Of a DNA stretch of 64,000 nt, positions 33,395-41,666 are shown in pieces; position 1 is the stretch's first letter; each line of letters opens with the position of its first letter. Both the position numbers and the translations under genes were made by a program. The notes under the pieces were generated by a model. The model saw only the letters and a list, made by a program, of their open reading frames with translations. It searched no databases and was not told the origin of the DNA. Source of the stretch: Pseudobacillus lumedeiriae (GTDB lineage: Bacteria; Bacillota; Bacilli; Bacillales; Domibacillaceae). The stretch is taken from NCBI RefSeq assembly GCF_044891285.1, contig NZ_JAUIYO010000001.1:310001-374000 (forward strand), given 5' to 3'.

Positions 33395-33449
33395 GTTAAA
33401 CTACCTATTGATTTCCGCTTTCATCAACAAGTGTCATTAACACAGCCAT
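33395..33449. repeat. Fold-back repeat, family 1, minimal copy C
   Basis: This copy is reduced to its ends: TTTGTTAAACTACCTATTGATTTCCGC directly joined to TTCATCAACAAGTGTCATTAACA, with no GC-rich core. It shows what the inverted ends are. It lies between comER and yqeM. Confidence 0.7.
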
Positions 33450-33488
33450 AAAAAAGGAGAGGCCCATTTCATTCAAGCCTCTCCTTCT
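33450..33488 (-). terminator. Rho-independent terminator after yqeM
   Basis: AAGGAGAGGC and GCCTCTCCTT arms enclose a 13-nt loop; the minus strand then has a T tract. It ends the aroE-to-yqeM operon. Confidence 0.9.
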
Positions 33489-33536
33489 CACTTTCCGCAG
33501 AGCCGCTATAGTCTGCCCTGATGGATGTGCGAGAAA

Positions 33537-34274
33537 TTATTTTCTGCACACAAAAAATATTCTTTGACTTGTTTCTTCCGGCGGCTGTTCAGTAAAGTCG
33601 GCGGTGATTTGAATGTCAATAAACCCAGATTCCTGAAGCCATACTTCATATTGTTCAGGTGCAAAGGTACGCTGAGTATGCAGCTCATCAAACCGCTCAT
33701 ACTGATCTGTTTCCTCGTCATGAACAAAGAAAGTTAGTTCATGCTCAATACTATCAGGCTGTTCACCGTCAAAACAGTTCCAAATGTACGAGATCTCTTC
33801 ATCAACTGCTGTGAAGGTGCCATCTTTAAAAGTATGTCGCATTTTATACAAGGAATGGACATCAAATGAAAACAGGCCGCCTGGTTTTAACTGCCTATAT
33901 ACACTTTCAAATGTACGCTTCACGTCTTCTTTTTCCAATAAATAATTAAGGGAGTCGCAGAAAATAGTAATGACATCAAACGGGCCAATTCCTTCTAACT
34001 CTCTCATATCTTGCTGAAATAATGGAATGGACAAGTTTTTTTCCTCCGCTTTTTGACGGGCCACGAAAAGCATGCTGTCTGATAAATCAACGCCTGTTAC
34101 CTCCCAGCCCGCTTCTGCGAGACGCCAAGTGAATTCACCTGTGCCGCAGGCCAGATCCAATACCTCTTTTCCGGACAGCGCAGATGCATGCCGCTGAAAA
34201 AAAACCATCCACTCTTCATACGGCGCATCCCCCATTAAAAAGTCGTATATATGAGCAAAGCGTTCATATGTCAT
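33537..34274 (-). CDS. yqeM: SAM-dependent methyltransferase YqeM
   Basis: YqeM is a class I methyltransferase of unknown substrate. The 245-residue protein has the SAM-binding motif VLDLACGTGEFTWRLAEAGW (about 38-57) and DVITIFCDSLNYLL. It is the last gene of a conserved Bacillus operon (yqeG to yqeM) and overlaps the rsfS stop by 4 bp in an ATGA arrangement. A terminator follows. A role in ribosome or RNA biology is only suggested by its neighbours. Confidence 0.93.
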   Translation of the reverse strand: MTYERFAHIYDFLMGDAPYEEWMVFFQRHASALSGKEVLDLACGTGEFTWRLAEAGWEVTGVDLSDSMLFVARQKAEEKNLSIPLFQQDMRELEGIGPFDVITIFCDSLNYLLEKEDVKRTFESVYRQLKPGGLFSFDVHSLYKMRHTFKDGTFTAVDEEISYIWNCFDGEQPDSIEHELTFFVHDEETDQYERFDELHTQRTFAPEQYEVWLQESGFIDIQITADFTEQPPEETSQRIFFVCRK

Positions 34275-34627
34275 GTAAGCAGCTCGCCCTGCACATCAAG
34301 TTCAGGCGCATCTCCCCAAAGCCGTTCTAGGTTGTAATAAAGCCGCTCATCACGATGGAATACGTGGGCGATAATATCGCCAAGGTCAATGAGTACCCAC
34401 CGCGCTTCGTCAAACCCTTCCATGCGTTTTATCTGATATCCTAATTCCTCTGCCTGCTCTTTAACCTCACGGGCAATAGCTTGTACTTGCTTATCAGAAT
34501 TCCCGTGGCAAATCATGAAATAGTCAGCCATTAGTGAAATTCCCTGCATATTTAAAACGACGATATTTTCCGCTCTTTTATCATCTGCCGCCGCAGCGAC
34601 TCTTTGTAAAATTTCGGGTTGATCCAT
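34271..34627 (-). CDS. rsfS: Ribosome silencing factor RsfS
   Basis: RsfS binds ribosomal protein L14 and blocks joining of the subunits, reducing translation in starvation. The 118-residue protein has AADDKRAENIVVLNMQG, DYFMICHGNSDKQVQAIA and ARWVLIDLGDIIAHVFH, the family core. I use the ATG at 34627 for a normal family start; a TTG just before it is possible. It overlaps the yqeK stop codon and yqeM. The B. subtilis name is yqeL. Confidence 0.96.
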   Translation of the reverse strand: MDQPEILQRVAAAADDKRAENIVVLNMQGISLMADYFMICHGNSDKQVQAIAREVKEQAEELGYQIKRMEGFDEARWVLIDLGDIIAHVFHRDERLYYNLERLWGDAPELDVQGELLT

Positions 34628-35199
34628 CAATTTGTGTCCCCCTTCTTCATTGTCAAATCATTGTACGTATGAAAAGTATCCGGATAAACCGGTTGATTTT
34701 TCTTCATTAAAAACTGAATCGTGTTTTTCAGCGCCTGGATCAGCGCTGCATCTAAATCTTTATCTGCTAATTCGCGTACCTCTTCCACACCTGGAAAATG
34801 ACGGCCCGGTTCGATGTAGTCAGCCACATAAACGATTTTTTCAAGCTGTGTCATGCCCACTCTTCCCGACGTATGAAAGCGGATAGCGTCTAAAATAGCC
34901 TCATCTTCGATACCAGCTTCTTTTGCCACTAAATAGGCACCTGCCGGGGCATGCCATAACTCTGAATGAAACGCCAACAGCTGCGGATCCATGTTTTGCT
35001 GCTTAATAATTGCCGCCATTTCCTCTTTCGGACGAAATTTAGCATAGTCATGAAAAATAGCAGCAAGCTCCGCTTTTTTCACATCGGCCCCGTACCTCTG
35101 AGCGAGCGCAACAGCCGTTTCTACGACGCCAAGCGTATGATTGTAGCGATGTTCTGTTATTTGTTCCTTGACGAGTGAGAGCGCCTTTTCACGTTCCAT
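34627..35199 (-). CDS. yqeK: HD-domain Ap4A hydrolase YqeK
   Basis: YqeK family proteins hydrolyse diadenosine tetraphosphate symmetrically to two ADP. The 190-residue protein carries the metal-binding HD pattern: His of HRYNHTLGV (17-25), FHDYAK (HD near 50), His of FHSELWHAPAG and HTSGRVGM, and IVYVADYIEPGR. It overlaps nadD upstream by 11 bp and rsfS downstream, as part of the nadD-yqeK-rsfS-yqeM block. The start follows AAAGGAGAAT. Confidence 0.95.
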   Translation of the reverse strand: MEREKALSLVKEQITEHRYNHTLGVVETAVALAQRYGADVKKAELAAIFHDYAKFRPKEEMAAIIKQQNMDPQLLAFHSELWHAPAGAYLVAKEAGIEDEAILDAIRFHTSGRVGMTQLEKIVYVADYIEPGRHFPGVEEVRELADKDLDAALIQALKNTIQFLMKKNQPVYPDTFHTYNDLTMKKGDTN

Positions 35200-35761
35200 A
35201 TAAGCGATTCTCCTTTATATAAGCCATTACTTTTTCCGGCATCAAATAACGCAATGTGCCTCCATTTGCCGCTCTTTTTCTTAGCATCGAAGAAGAAAGA
35301 TGAATTTCAGGCGTTTCAATCAGCACGACCGGATAGGGGGTTGTCGTTGAATATCCCGGCCGGCGCACACCGACAAACGTGATCATACGGCACAGTTCAT
35401 CCACCTTATGCCACTTCGGTAAATATTCAATCATATCCCCGCCAATGATAAAATAAAACTCTGTTTCCGGTTCCTTCTCTTTTAACCATTTCATTGTATC
35501 AAATGTGTAGGAAGTCCCTTTTCGCTCCATTTCCGTTAATTCCAGAGAAAAACGCGAATGTCCGTCGATCGCTGCTTGGAGCATGCGGATCCGGTCATCA
35601 TCGTGAATATGTTCAGCGATCGTTTTATGCGGCGGAATATGGTTGGGCATAAAGCGGATTTCATCTAAATCAAGCGCCTCTAACACTTCATTTGCTATAA
35701 TTAAATGACCAAAATGCGGAGGATTAAATGTGCCTCCTAAAATACCTGTTCTTTTCTTCAT
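35189..35761 (-). CDS. nadD: Nicotinate-nucleotide adenylyltransferase
   Basis: NadD makes deamido-NAD from nicotinate mononucleotide and ATP. The 190-residue protein has the nucleotidyltransferase motif GGTFNPPHFGHL (8-19) and the C-terminal SSSMLRKRA, both diagnostic. It overlaps yhbY by 4 bp (ATGA) and yqeK by 11 bp, so translation is coupled. Confidence 0.97.
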   Translation of the reverse strand: MKKRTGILGGTFNPPHFGHLIIANEVLEALDLDEIRFMPNHIPPHKTIAEHIHDDDRIRMLQAAIDGHSRFSLELTEMERKGTSYTFDTMKWLKEKEPETEFYFIIGGDMIEYLPKWHKVDELCRMITFVGVRRPGYSTTTPYPVVLIETPEIHLSSSMLRKRAANGGTLRYLMPEKVMAYIKENRLYGT

Positions 35762-36051
35762 CGCGGCAGCTCAATCTTTTTATTTTCCCTAGATTCTTTA
35801 TACAGGACAATAATGCTGCCAATGACCTGTACAAGCTTTGCACGGGCTCCCTTTGTTAATTGTTCTGCCACCTCATGTTTATCTTCCCCGCAATTTTGTA
35901 ATATGCTCACTTTAATGAGTTCGCGGGCCTCTAGGGCATTCGCAATTTGTTTAATCATATTTTCATTCACTCCGCCTTTTCCCACTTGGAAAATAGGGTC
36001 CAGGTGATGAGCTTTTGAACGTAAAAATGCTTTTTGCTTAGTTGTTAACAT
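35758..36051 (-). CDS. yhbY: RNA-binding protein YhbY / YqeI (CRM domain)
   Basis: This 97-residue CRM-domain protein associates with pre-50S ribosomal particles. It starts MLTTKQKAFLRSKAHHLDPIF and has VGKGGVNENMIKQIANALEARELIKVSILQNC, the GxxG-containing RNA-binding core. I chose the ATG at 36051 after GGGAGGAAGTT; a longer frame to 36096 would extend into aroE. It overlaps the aroE 3' end by 14 bp and nadD by 4 bp. The B. subtilis name is yqeI. Confidence 0.95.
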   Translation of the reverse strand: MLTTKQKAFLRSKAHHLDPIFQVGKGGVNENMIKQIANALEARELIKVSILQNCGEDKHEVAEQLTKGARAKLVQVIGSIIVLYKESRENKKIELPR

Positions 36052-36886
36052 AACTTCCTCCCAATTGATGACGTACAATTTCTTCCATTGAATCAATATC
36101 AGGCGTTTGGCCTGTCCATTTTTCGAATGCCAGTGCGCCTTGATACACGAACATTTTCAATCCGTTTTGAATACGGGCACCTCGTTCTTCTGCATCTTTT
36201 AGTATCTTCGTTTCCAAAGGATTATAAATAATATCCGAAACAAACGCACCTGGCTTCATGTTAGCCATTGACAGCGGACTTTCCTCAATAAGCGGTGTCA
36301 TGCCGATGGACGTTGTTTGAATCACAATATCATAAACATCCAGCTGTTTTGCCGCTTCATCTGTTGTTTGCACTTTACTCGCAACCGGATAAGGACAGTT
36401 ATCGACAAGAACGGATGCTTTTTCAAGCGTTCGATTGGCAATGTCAATCTGGTTCACATTCTCAGAAGCAAGGGTATAGTAAATGGCACGCGCGGCACCT
36501 CCTGCACCGATCAATAATACCCGCTTATCTTCAAGAGGTTCCCCGTATGCCTCACGAAGTCCGCGGACAAATCCCATTCCATCGGTGTTGTAACCCGTCC
36601 AGCCATTCTGCTCACGGACAACTGTATTAACAGCACCGATTGCCCGTGCCAGTGGATCTACTTGGTCAAGCAGCGGAATAATGGCCGATTTGTGAGGGAT
36701 CGTTACGTTAAATCCTTGCACACCAATCGCTTTCATACCGCGAACGGCCGCTTCTAGATCATCCGGTTTTACATGAAAAGGCTGATAATATCCATCAATG
36801 CCGAGCCGGCCAAAGGCATCGTTATGCATCAGAGGCGACATCGAATGAGCAATCGGGTCTCCTATAACTCCAAATAACTTTTTCAT
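36038..36886 (-). CDS. aroE: Shikimate dehydrogenase (NADP+)
   Basis: AroE reduces 3-dehydroshikimate to shikimate in aromatic amino-acid synthesis. The 282-residue protein has the substrate-site sequence GDPIAHSMSPLMHNDAF (9-25), NVTIPHK (60-66), NTDGMGF and the dinucleotide-binding LLIGAGGAARAIYY. A family 1 repeat lies in the 140-bp gap from yqeH. The 3' end overlaps yhbY. Confidence 0.97.
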   Translation of the reverse strand: MKKLFGVIGDPIAHSMSPLMHNDAFGRLGIDGYYQPFHVKPDDLEAAVRGMKAIGVQGFNVTIPHKSAIIPLLDQVDPLARAIGAVNTVVREQNGWTGYNTDGMGFVRGLREAYGEPLEDKRVLLIGAGGAARAIYYTLASENVNQIDIANRTLEKASVLVDNCPYPVASKVQTTDEAAKQLDVYDIVIQTTSIGMTPLIEESPLSMANMKPGAFVSDIIYNPLETKILKDAEERGARIQNGLKMFVYQGALAFEKWTGQTPDIDSMEEIVRHQLGGSYVNN

Positions 36887-36913
36887 TCATTTTCACCTTC
36901 TTTTAAATCGACT

Positions 36914-37036
36914 TTGTTAAAGATATCTGTGATTTTCGCTGCCGCTCCTGCGGGGTCTCCCGTGGACACGCTTTTCCCGCACGCAGGAGTCTCGCACCTT
37001 CCGTTCCAATCAACAAATCAACGATAGCCTTTAAAT
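36914..37036. repeat. Fold-back repeat, family 1, copy D
   Basis: TTTGTTAAAGATATCTGTGA starts the element; the core GCTCCTGCGGGGTCTCCCGTG, GCAGGAGTCTCGCACCTTCCG and AATCAACAAATCAACG follow. It fills the yqeH-aroE gap and overlaps the last codon or two of yqeH, so it lies inside an operon. Confidence 0.75.
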
Positions 37037-38137
37037 TAAAGATCTCCGCAGAAAAACACTGACTCCTTTTGGTACATAAGCAGCTACTTTGGCACCTGGT
37101 TCATTGATCGTCACCCAGCCAAGTCCAGAAAAGACTACATCCATTTTTCCTTCTTTCACCATAAATTCATGGCGGACAAGCTCTGGAAACTCTTCTATCT
37201 CTTCTCTTCGCGGCGGAGTGAGCAATTCTCCAGCATGCATACTATATAATTCATCCGCTTTTTCCAGCTTCGTCCGATGAATCATTAATTCATTCGATAC
37301 ATGACAGGTGAAGGATCGACGGCCGCCTGAAAGATAGTCAAAGCGGGCAAGACCGCCAAAAAACAAAGTTTGCTGTTCGTTCAGCTGAAAGATTTTTGGC
37401 TTAATTTCTTTTTTAGGTGTAATGTATTTCAAGTCTTTCTTATCTACAAAGTGGGCCATTTGATGATGATTAATAATCCCTGGTGTATCCACGAGAAAAT
37501 GGCCATCATCAAGTGGTATTTCGATCATATCAAGTGTTGTGCCCGGGAAGTGAGAAGTAGTAATGACATCTTTTTCCCCTGTCACTTCTTTAATAATTCG
37601 GTTAATAAACGTTGACTTGCCCACATTTGTACATCCGACTATGTAGACATCTTTCCCTTTTCGATGATAATCGATCGCTTGTATGGCTTCTCCTATAGAC
37701 TCTCCTTTAGCCGCACTGACGAGCAGCACATCGACCGGTTTTAAGCCAAGTTCTTTCGCTTCCTGTTTCATCCAATTAATTAACTTGTTCTTTTTCACTG
37801 ATTTAGGAAGAAGATCGACTTTGTTGCCAATTAGAAGAACGGGGTTGCTTCCGGCAAAACGATGCAGCCCCGGAAGCCAGCTGCCGTTAAAATCAAAAAT
37901 GTCGACGATTTTAACAATTAAACTGTCCGTTTGTCCAAGTGTGTTTAAAATCTTTAAGAAATCATCATCTGTTAAAGAAACATCCTGCACTTCATTATAA
38001 TTCTTTAAGCGAAAGCAGCGCTGGCAGACAACCGCTTCCTTTTCAAGGGCGGAAGCCGGCGCATAGCCAAGTCCTTTTGGATCTTCCGTCTGTACGTCGA
38101 TGCCGCACCCTGTACACATAATTTTTTCGTTATTCAC
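37031..38137 (-). CDS. yqeH: Ribosome biogenesis GTPase YqeH
   Basis: YqeH is a circularly permuted GTPase needed for 30S subunit assembly. The 368-residue protein starts at GTG (38137, GGGAGG upstream). It has an N-terminal zinc finger (Cys8, Cys11, Cys38, Cys41), then G4 NKVD (105-108), G1 GCTNVGKST (168-176) and later DTPG, the permuted order. A C-terminal domain follows. It overlaps the yqeG stop by 4 bp. The last residues abut a family 1 repeat. Confidence 0.96.
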   Translation of the reverse strand: MNNEKIMCTGCGIDVQTEDPKGLGYAPASALEKEAVVCQRCFRLKNYNEVQDVSLTDDDFLKILNTLGQTDSLIVKIVDIFDFNGSWLPGLHRFAGSNPVLLIGNKVDLLPKSVKKNKLINWMKQEAKELGLKPVDVLLVSAAKGESIGEAIQAIDYHRKGKDVYIVGCTNVGKSTFINRIIKEVTGEKDVITTSHFPGTTLDMIEIPLDDGHFLVDTPGIINHHQMAHFVDKKDLKYITPKKEIKPKIFQLNEQQTLFFGGLARFDYLSGGRRSFTCHVSNELMIHRTKLEKADELYSMHAGELLTPPRREEIEEFPELVRHEFMVKEGKMDVVFSGLGWVTINEPGAKVAAYVPKGVSVFLRRSLI

Positions 38138-38655
38138 TTATTTTCCTCCCATTGAATTAAACCTTTTCGTTTAAAAAAATTCATGATTCTCCGTTCAATC
38201 CGGCGGTTGAATTTTGTCCAAAAACCGTCAGTCTGTGCGACCGGCACGACTAAAATGGTGTAAAAACCATTGCGATTGCCGCCAAATATATCTGTCAGCA
38301 GCTGATCGCCGATCACAACGGTCTCTTCCTTCTTGACACCTAATATTTTTACCGCTTGACGAAACGCCCTGCCCATCGGTTTACGGGCTTCAAAAATATA
38401 CGGAATATCAATTGGATGAGAAAACGTGCTGACACGTTTTTTATTATTGTTAGAAACAATCAGCACCTTAATGCCTGCCTCTCTCATTTCCTTGAACCAT
38501 TCTAATAATTCTGGTGTTGCATCCGGACGGTCCCAGGCAACGAGCGTATTATCTAAATCGGTAATAATCGCTTTTATTCCTCGGGCTGTCAAATCCTGCG
38601 GTGTAATATGAAAAATACTTTTAACATGCTTGCTCGGTAAAAATTTCTTTAACAA
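38134..38655 (-). CDS. yqeG: HAD-family phosphatase YqeG
   Basis: YqeG belongs to a HAD subfamily (IIIA) whose substrate is not settled; phosphatidylglycerophosphate phosphatase activity is known for relatives. The 173-residue protein has the nucleophile motif ITDLDNTLVAWD, VSNNNKKRV and KPMGRAF followed by VIGDQLLTDIFGGNRNG. I place the start at TTG 38655, after GGGGTG and giving the family start (M)LKKFLP; an ATG at 38697 has no ribosome-binding site. It is the first gene of the yqeG-to-yqeM operon. Confidence 0.92.
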   Translation of the reverse strand: MLKKFLPSKHVKSIFHITPQDLTARGIKAIITDLDNTLVAWDRPDATPELLEWFKEMREAGIKVLIVSNNNKKRVSTFSHPIDIPYIFEARKPMGRAFRQAVKILGVKKEETVVIGDQLLTDIFGGNRNGFYTILVVPVAQTDGFWTKFNRRIERRIMNFFKRKGLIQWEENK

Positions 38656-38798
38656 TACCCTGCACCCCGTTCTTTCCGCTTTCATTGCTTTTATCATAGC
38701 GGATTTTGGCTATTGTGACAAAGCAAAACATATAACGCCAAGTTTTTACTTTTATAAATATACCAAAAAATTTTTCGACATATTTTTAATTTTTTTAT

Positions 38799-38897
38799 TG
38801 TGGATAACTTTATACACATTATCCTTCTAGCTTTTGGCTATTTTTTATCACTTAAACACAACCTGTCCACAATTTATCCACGTCCTTCTGTGGATAA
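38799..38897. promoter_or_regulatory. Cluster of DnaA boxes upstream of sda
   Basis: Perfect TTATCCACA boxes occur on the minus strand at 38799-38807 and 38889-38897. TTATACACA lies at 38810-38818 on the plus strand, and TTATCCACG (one mismatch) at 38874-38882. Four sites lie in 100 bp, about 120-220 bp before sda. In B. subtilis DnaA activates sda, so these are probably DnaA control sites. The rest of the 38656-39016 gap is AT-rich with no gene. Confidence 0.85.
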
Positions 38898-39016
38898 AGG
38901 AACACTTGTTCTTTTTGTTTATATTTAGTAAAGTGAGGTAGTAAGATACTTCAACCTAACATCCTATGCAACTTTACTAATTATAGACCATTTAATTTAC
39001 TGGAGGTGAACGATTA

Positions 39017-39154
39017 ATGAACCGCCTTTCAGATGACTTACTCTTAGAAACTTATACGAAAGCTTGTAAACTTGGCCTTAGTCGTGACTTTATCTCATTA
39101 ATTGAAGATGAATTAAAAAAGAGAGCCCTCTATCATCAAGTAAAAGCATGCTAA
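39017..39154 (+). CDS. sda: Sporulation inhibitor Sda
   Basis: Sda is a checkpoint protein that binds KinA and blocks the start of sporulation when replication is disturbed or just begun. The 45-residue ORF reads MNRLSDDLLLETYTKACKLG, then LSRDFISLIEDELKKRA, matching the helical hairpin of Sda. It has a strong GGAGGTGA site and a terminator directly after. DnaA boxes upstream fit its known control by DnaA. It was too short for standard ORF limits but is well supported. Confidence 0.93.
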   Translation: MNRLSDDLLLETYTKACKLGLSRDFISLIEDELKKRALYHQVKAC

Positions 39155-39155
39155 T

Positions 39156-39187
39156 AAAAAGCACTCGCTCAAGCAGTGCTTTTTTTT
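39156..39187 (+). terminator. Rho-independent terminator after sda
   Basis: AAAAAGCACT and AGTGCTTTTT arms around a short loop, followed by a T tract. Confidence 0.9.
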
Positions 39188-39206
39188 ATTGTCAACAAAG
39201 TTTATT

Positions 39207-39995
39207 TTAAACACTCTTAATCAATGTACCGATTTTTTCACCGACTTTTACCTCACACGGAATGGTCAATTGTTCATTTAATTTAAACGTATCCGGCTCA
39301 AATAAAAGAACAACTGTGGAACCGAAGTTGAAGTAAGCTACTTCTTCCCCCTGCTTCCATACTGACCGATCGTGAGAACGTTCAATCGAGTTAATAAACA
39401 TCGCTCCTACTTTCACTACAGCCATGTTTCCCGAATCAAATGCAAGTTCAGTTATATCGCGGTAGTTCTTCGAAAGCGGCGCCTTGCCATATTTTAGCCC
39501 ATATGCATTTACCGGATAGGAATACCTGCCTAGTGTCCATTCATCCACTACACGCCCATCAATGGGGCTGTGAATCCGGTGATAGTGGCTCGGACTTAAA
39601 TAAAGAACGAGAAACGTGCCTTTTTCGTAGCTGGCCGCTTTTTCACGGCTTCCAAGCATTTCGGTGACAGAATAAGACTTTCCTTTTACAACAATCTCAC
39701 AGCCGCCCATAATTGATCCTGCCTCTGCAAGCACAGCATCCACAGGGCTGACAACGTGTCTATGCCCGTAATGAATTGTTCTTGCTTCAGGCAACAGCTC
39801 ACGTATAAAAAAATCATGAAGCGTCCGATAGTTCTTCACTGAATGAGCCATTTCCTTTTCATTCACCCGATAAATCTTTATAAACGAGCGAATCATCGGC
39901 TTGCTTAAGGAAGAGCTTGTGTATCGTCGAATGAGCCAGGATGACCATCTTTTATTTGTTAACTCGATCAAAAAACGATATAATTGCCGTCGCAC
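39207..39995 (-). CDS. psd: Phosphatidylserine decarboxylase proenzyme
   Basis: Psd converts phosphatidylserine to phosphatidylethanolamine in the membrane and cleaves itself to create a pyruvoyl group. The 262-residue protein has SPVDAVLAEAG, LYLSPSHYHRIHSP (with His of the family) and the self-cleavage motif FNFGSTVVLLFE near the C-terminus; the GST Ser becomes the pyruvoyl. The GTG at 39995 follows GGAGGTTAC and fits family length; an ATG at 40031 has no such site. It is divergent from pssA, which makes its substrate. Confidence 0.95.
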   Translation of the reverse strand: MRRQLYRFLIELTNKRWSSWLIRRYTSSSLSKPMIRSFIKIYRVNEKEMAHSVKNYRTLHDFFIRELLPEARTIHYGHRHVVSPVDAVLAEAGSIMGGCEIVVKGKSYSVTEMLGSREKAASYEKGTFLVLYLSPSHYHRIHSPIDGRVVDEWTLGRYSYPVNAYGLKYGKAPLSKNYRDITELAFDSGNMAVVKVGAMFINSIERSHDRSVWKQGEEVAYFNFGSTVVLLFEPDTFKLNEQLTIPCEVKVGEKIGTLIKSV

Positions 39996-40117
39996 AATGT
40001 AACCTCCAAAAAAATTTAAAACTTCATCCACTTTATGGTATAATAGATCATCGCTAAAATATTATTATATAATAAACTATCAGCAGATTTCCTGCTAAAT
40101 CCGAGGAGAGTGTAAAT

Positions 40118-40657
40118 TTGTTTATTTCTCAAGTGATAGATACCACAATTAAGAAAGTAAAAGCGCAAACTGCCAATGTGCTGACATTAGGTAATTTAGC
40201 TTTAGGCGGCTTTTCCATCTTAATGACGATGCATGGACAATATCATCTTGGCCTGCTGCTTATTTTTGTCGCTGCTTTAGCTGATCGATTTGATGGAATG
40301 ATCGCCCGCAAATTGAATATCGAATCTGAACTTGGCAAGCAGCTGGATTCTATGTGTGACATTATTTCATTTGGAGTCGCTCCTGCTTTGCTGCTTTATA
40401 CAGGTATTTTATCTGAATTCGGCTTCCCAGGCTCATTCTTCACTGTTTTCTATATCGGCTGTGGAGCTTTCAGGCTAGCTCGCTTCAACATCTCTGAAAA
40501 CAACGGTTACTTCCACGGACTTCCAATCACAGCAGCCGGATGCCTGCTTACACTCAGCTATTTAACCATCCCTTATTTACCAATGCCGTCATTTATGGTC
40601 ATCATTATCTGTTTATCTTTATTAATGGTCAGTCCATTCAAACTAAAGAAAGTGTAA
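40118..40657 (+). CDS. pssA: CDP-diacylglycerol-serine O-phosphatidyltransferase
   Basis: PssA makes phosphatidylserine from CDP-diacylglycerol and serine. The 179-residue membrane protein has the CDP-alcohol phosphotransferase signature Asp56..Asp59-Gly60..Ala63-Arg64..Gly73..Asp77..Asp81 (DRFDGMIARKL onward) and several hydrophobic segments. Translation starts at TTG 40118 after GAGGAGAG. It is divergent from psd, so the two steps of phosphatidylethanolamine synthesis are paired, and is followed by a terminator. Confidence 0.95.
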   Translation: MFISQVIDTTIKKVKAQTANVLTLGNLALGGFSILMTMHGQYHLGLLLIFVAALADRFDGMIARKLNIESELGKQLDSMCDIISFGVAPALLLYTGILSEFGFPGSFFTVFYIGCGAFRLARFNISENNGYFHGLPITAAGCLLTLSYLTIPYLPMPSFMVIIICLSLLMVSPFKLKKV

Positions 40658-40658
40658 A

Positions 40659-40688
40659 GCCCCCAGGAACCCCCTGGGGTTATTTTAA
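40659..40688 (+). terminator. Rho-independent terminator after pssA
   Basis: CCCCAGG and CCTGGGG arms with an AACCC loop, followed by TTATTTT, starting one base after the pssA stop. Confidence 0.85.
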
Positions 40689-40850
40689 TTTCAATGTAAC
40701 CATTCATTCCTCTTCCTATTTACCGCCACTCTTGACTGCACTGTAAACAAAAGTGTCAGCCGCTTACCAGAGAGCTCCTTGTCCACGTTCTCTATTCTTC
40801 CCATACTGTAGTTTATTCACGCTTTAAAATCTGAAATATGGAGGGGACAG

Positions 40851-40879
40851 GCAAATCTTGCGCTTTCCTTTCATACACT
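40851..40879 (+). promoter_or_regulatory. Sigma-E-type promoter of sigK
   Basis: GCAAATC (40851-40857), a 14-bp spacer and CATACACT (40872-40879) match sigma-E, with the -10 exact. GGACAGGC just upstream fits the core of the SpoIIID consensus. Both proteins control sigK in B. subtilis. Confidence 0.7.
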
Positions 40880-40915
40880 TAGACAATAGCGGATTTACAG
40901 AAAGGAGGCTGGCTG

Positions 40916-41626
40916 ATGTTCAGCATTCTTGCTGCTTTGTCATACGCCGTAAAAGAATTGCTTTTTTTCGTGTCATACGTAAAAAACAATGCCTTTCCCC
41001 AGCCGCTGTCCCCCGCAGAAGAAAAACTATACTTAGAAAAAATGGCGGAAGGCGACATGGATGCGCGCAACAAATTGATCGAGCACAACCTCCGGCTCGT
41101 TGCGCATATCGTCAAAAAGTTTGAAAATACCGGAGAAGATTCGGAAGATTTAATTTCTATCGGCACAATTGGTTTAATTAAAGGTATTGAAAGCTATTCA
41201 GGCGGAAAAGGCACGAAACTTGCCACTTACGCGGCTCGATGTATCGAAAATGAAATTTTAATGCATTTGCGCGCTTTAAAGAAAACGAAAAAGGATGTAT
41301 CTCTTCAAGATCCGATCGGCCATGACAAAGAAGGGAATGAAATTAATCTGCTTGATATTTTAAAATCGGAAGATGAAGATGTACTTGAGCATATTTTGCT
41401 GACCATCGAACTAAAAAAAGTGTTAAAATTTATGAAAGTACTCGATGAACGGGAACAGGAAGTGATCATCGCCCGTTTTGGATTAAACCAAAACGAGGAG
41501 AAAACACAACGTGAAATTGCCAAGGAACTTGGCATTTCACGCAGTTATGTATCACGCATTGAAAAACGCGCCCTCATGAAAATGTTTCACGAATTTTATC
41601 GAGAAGAAAAAGGTCATGGAAATTAA
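40916..41626 (+). CDS. sigK: Sporulation sigma factor SigK (pro-sigma-K), intact gene
   Basis: SigK directs late mother-cell gene expression. The 236-residue protein starts with the pro-sequence MFSILAALSYAVKELLFFVSYVKNN (removed by SpoIVFB), then region 2 (AEGDMDARNKLIEHNLRLVAHIVKKF) and region 4 with helix-turn-helix TQREIAKELGISRSYVSRIEKRAL. The reading frame is complete, so no skin-type element interrupts it, unlike B. subtilis. It has AAAGGAGG before the ATG, a sigma-E promoter and a terminator. Confidence 0.97.
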   Translation: MFSILAALSYAVKELLFFVSYVKNNAFPQPLSPAEEKLYLEKMAEGDMDARNKLIEHNLRLVAHIVKKFENTGEDSEDLISIGTIGLIKGIESYSGGKGTKLATYAARCIENEILMHLRALKKTKKDVSLQDPIGHDKEGNEINLLDILKSEDEDVLEHILLTIELKKVLKFMKVLDEREQEVIIARFGLNQNEEKTQREIAKELGISRSYVSRIEKRALMKMFHEFYREEKGHGN

Positions 41627-41632
41627 AGATCT

Positions 41633-41659
41633 AAAAAACCGGCCTAGAGCCGGTTTTTT
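41633..41659 (+). terminator. Rho-independent terminator after sigK
   Basis: AAAACCGGC and GCCGGTTTT arms with a short loop and a run of T. Confidence 0.9.
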
Positions 41660-41666
41660 CTGAAAA

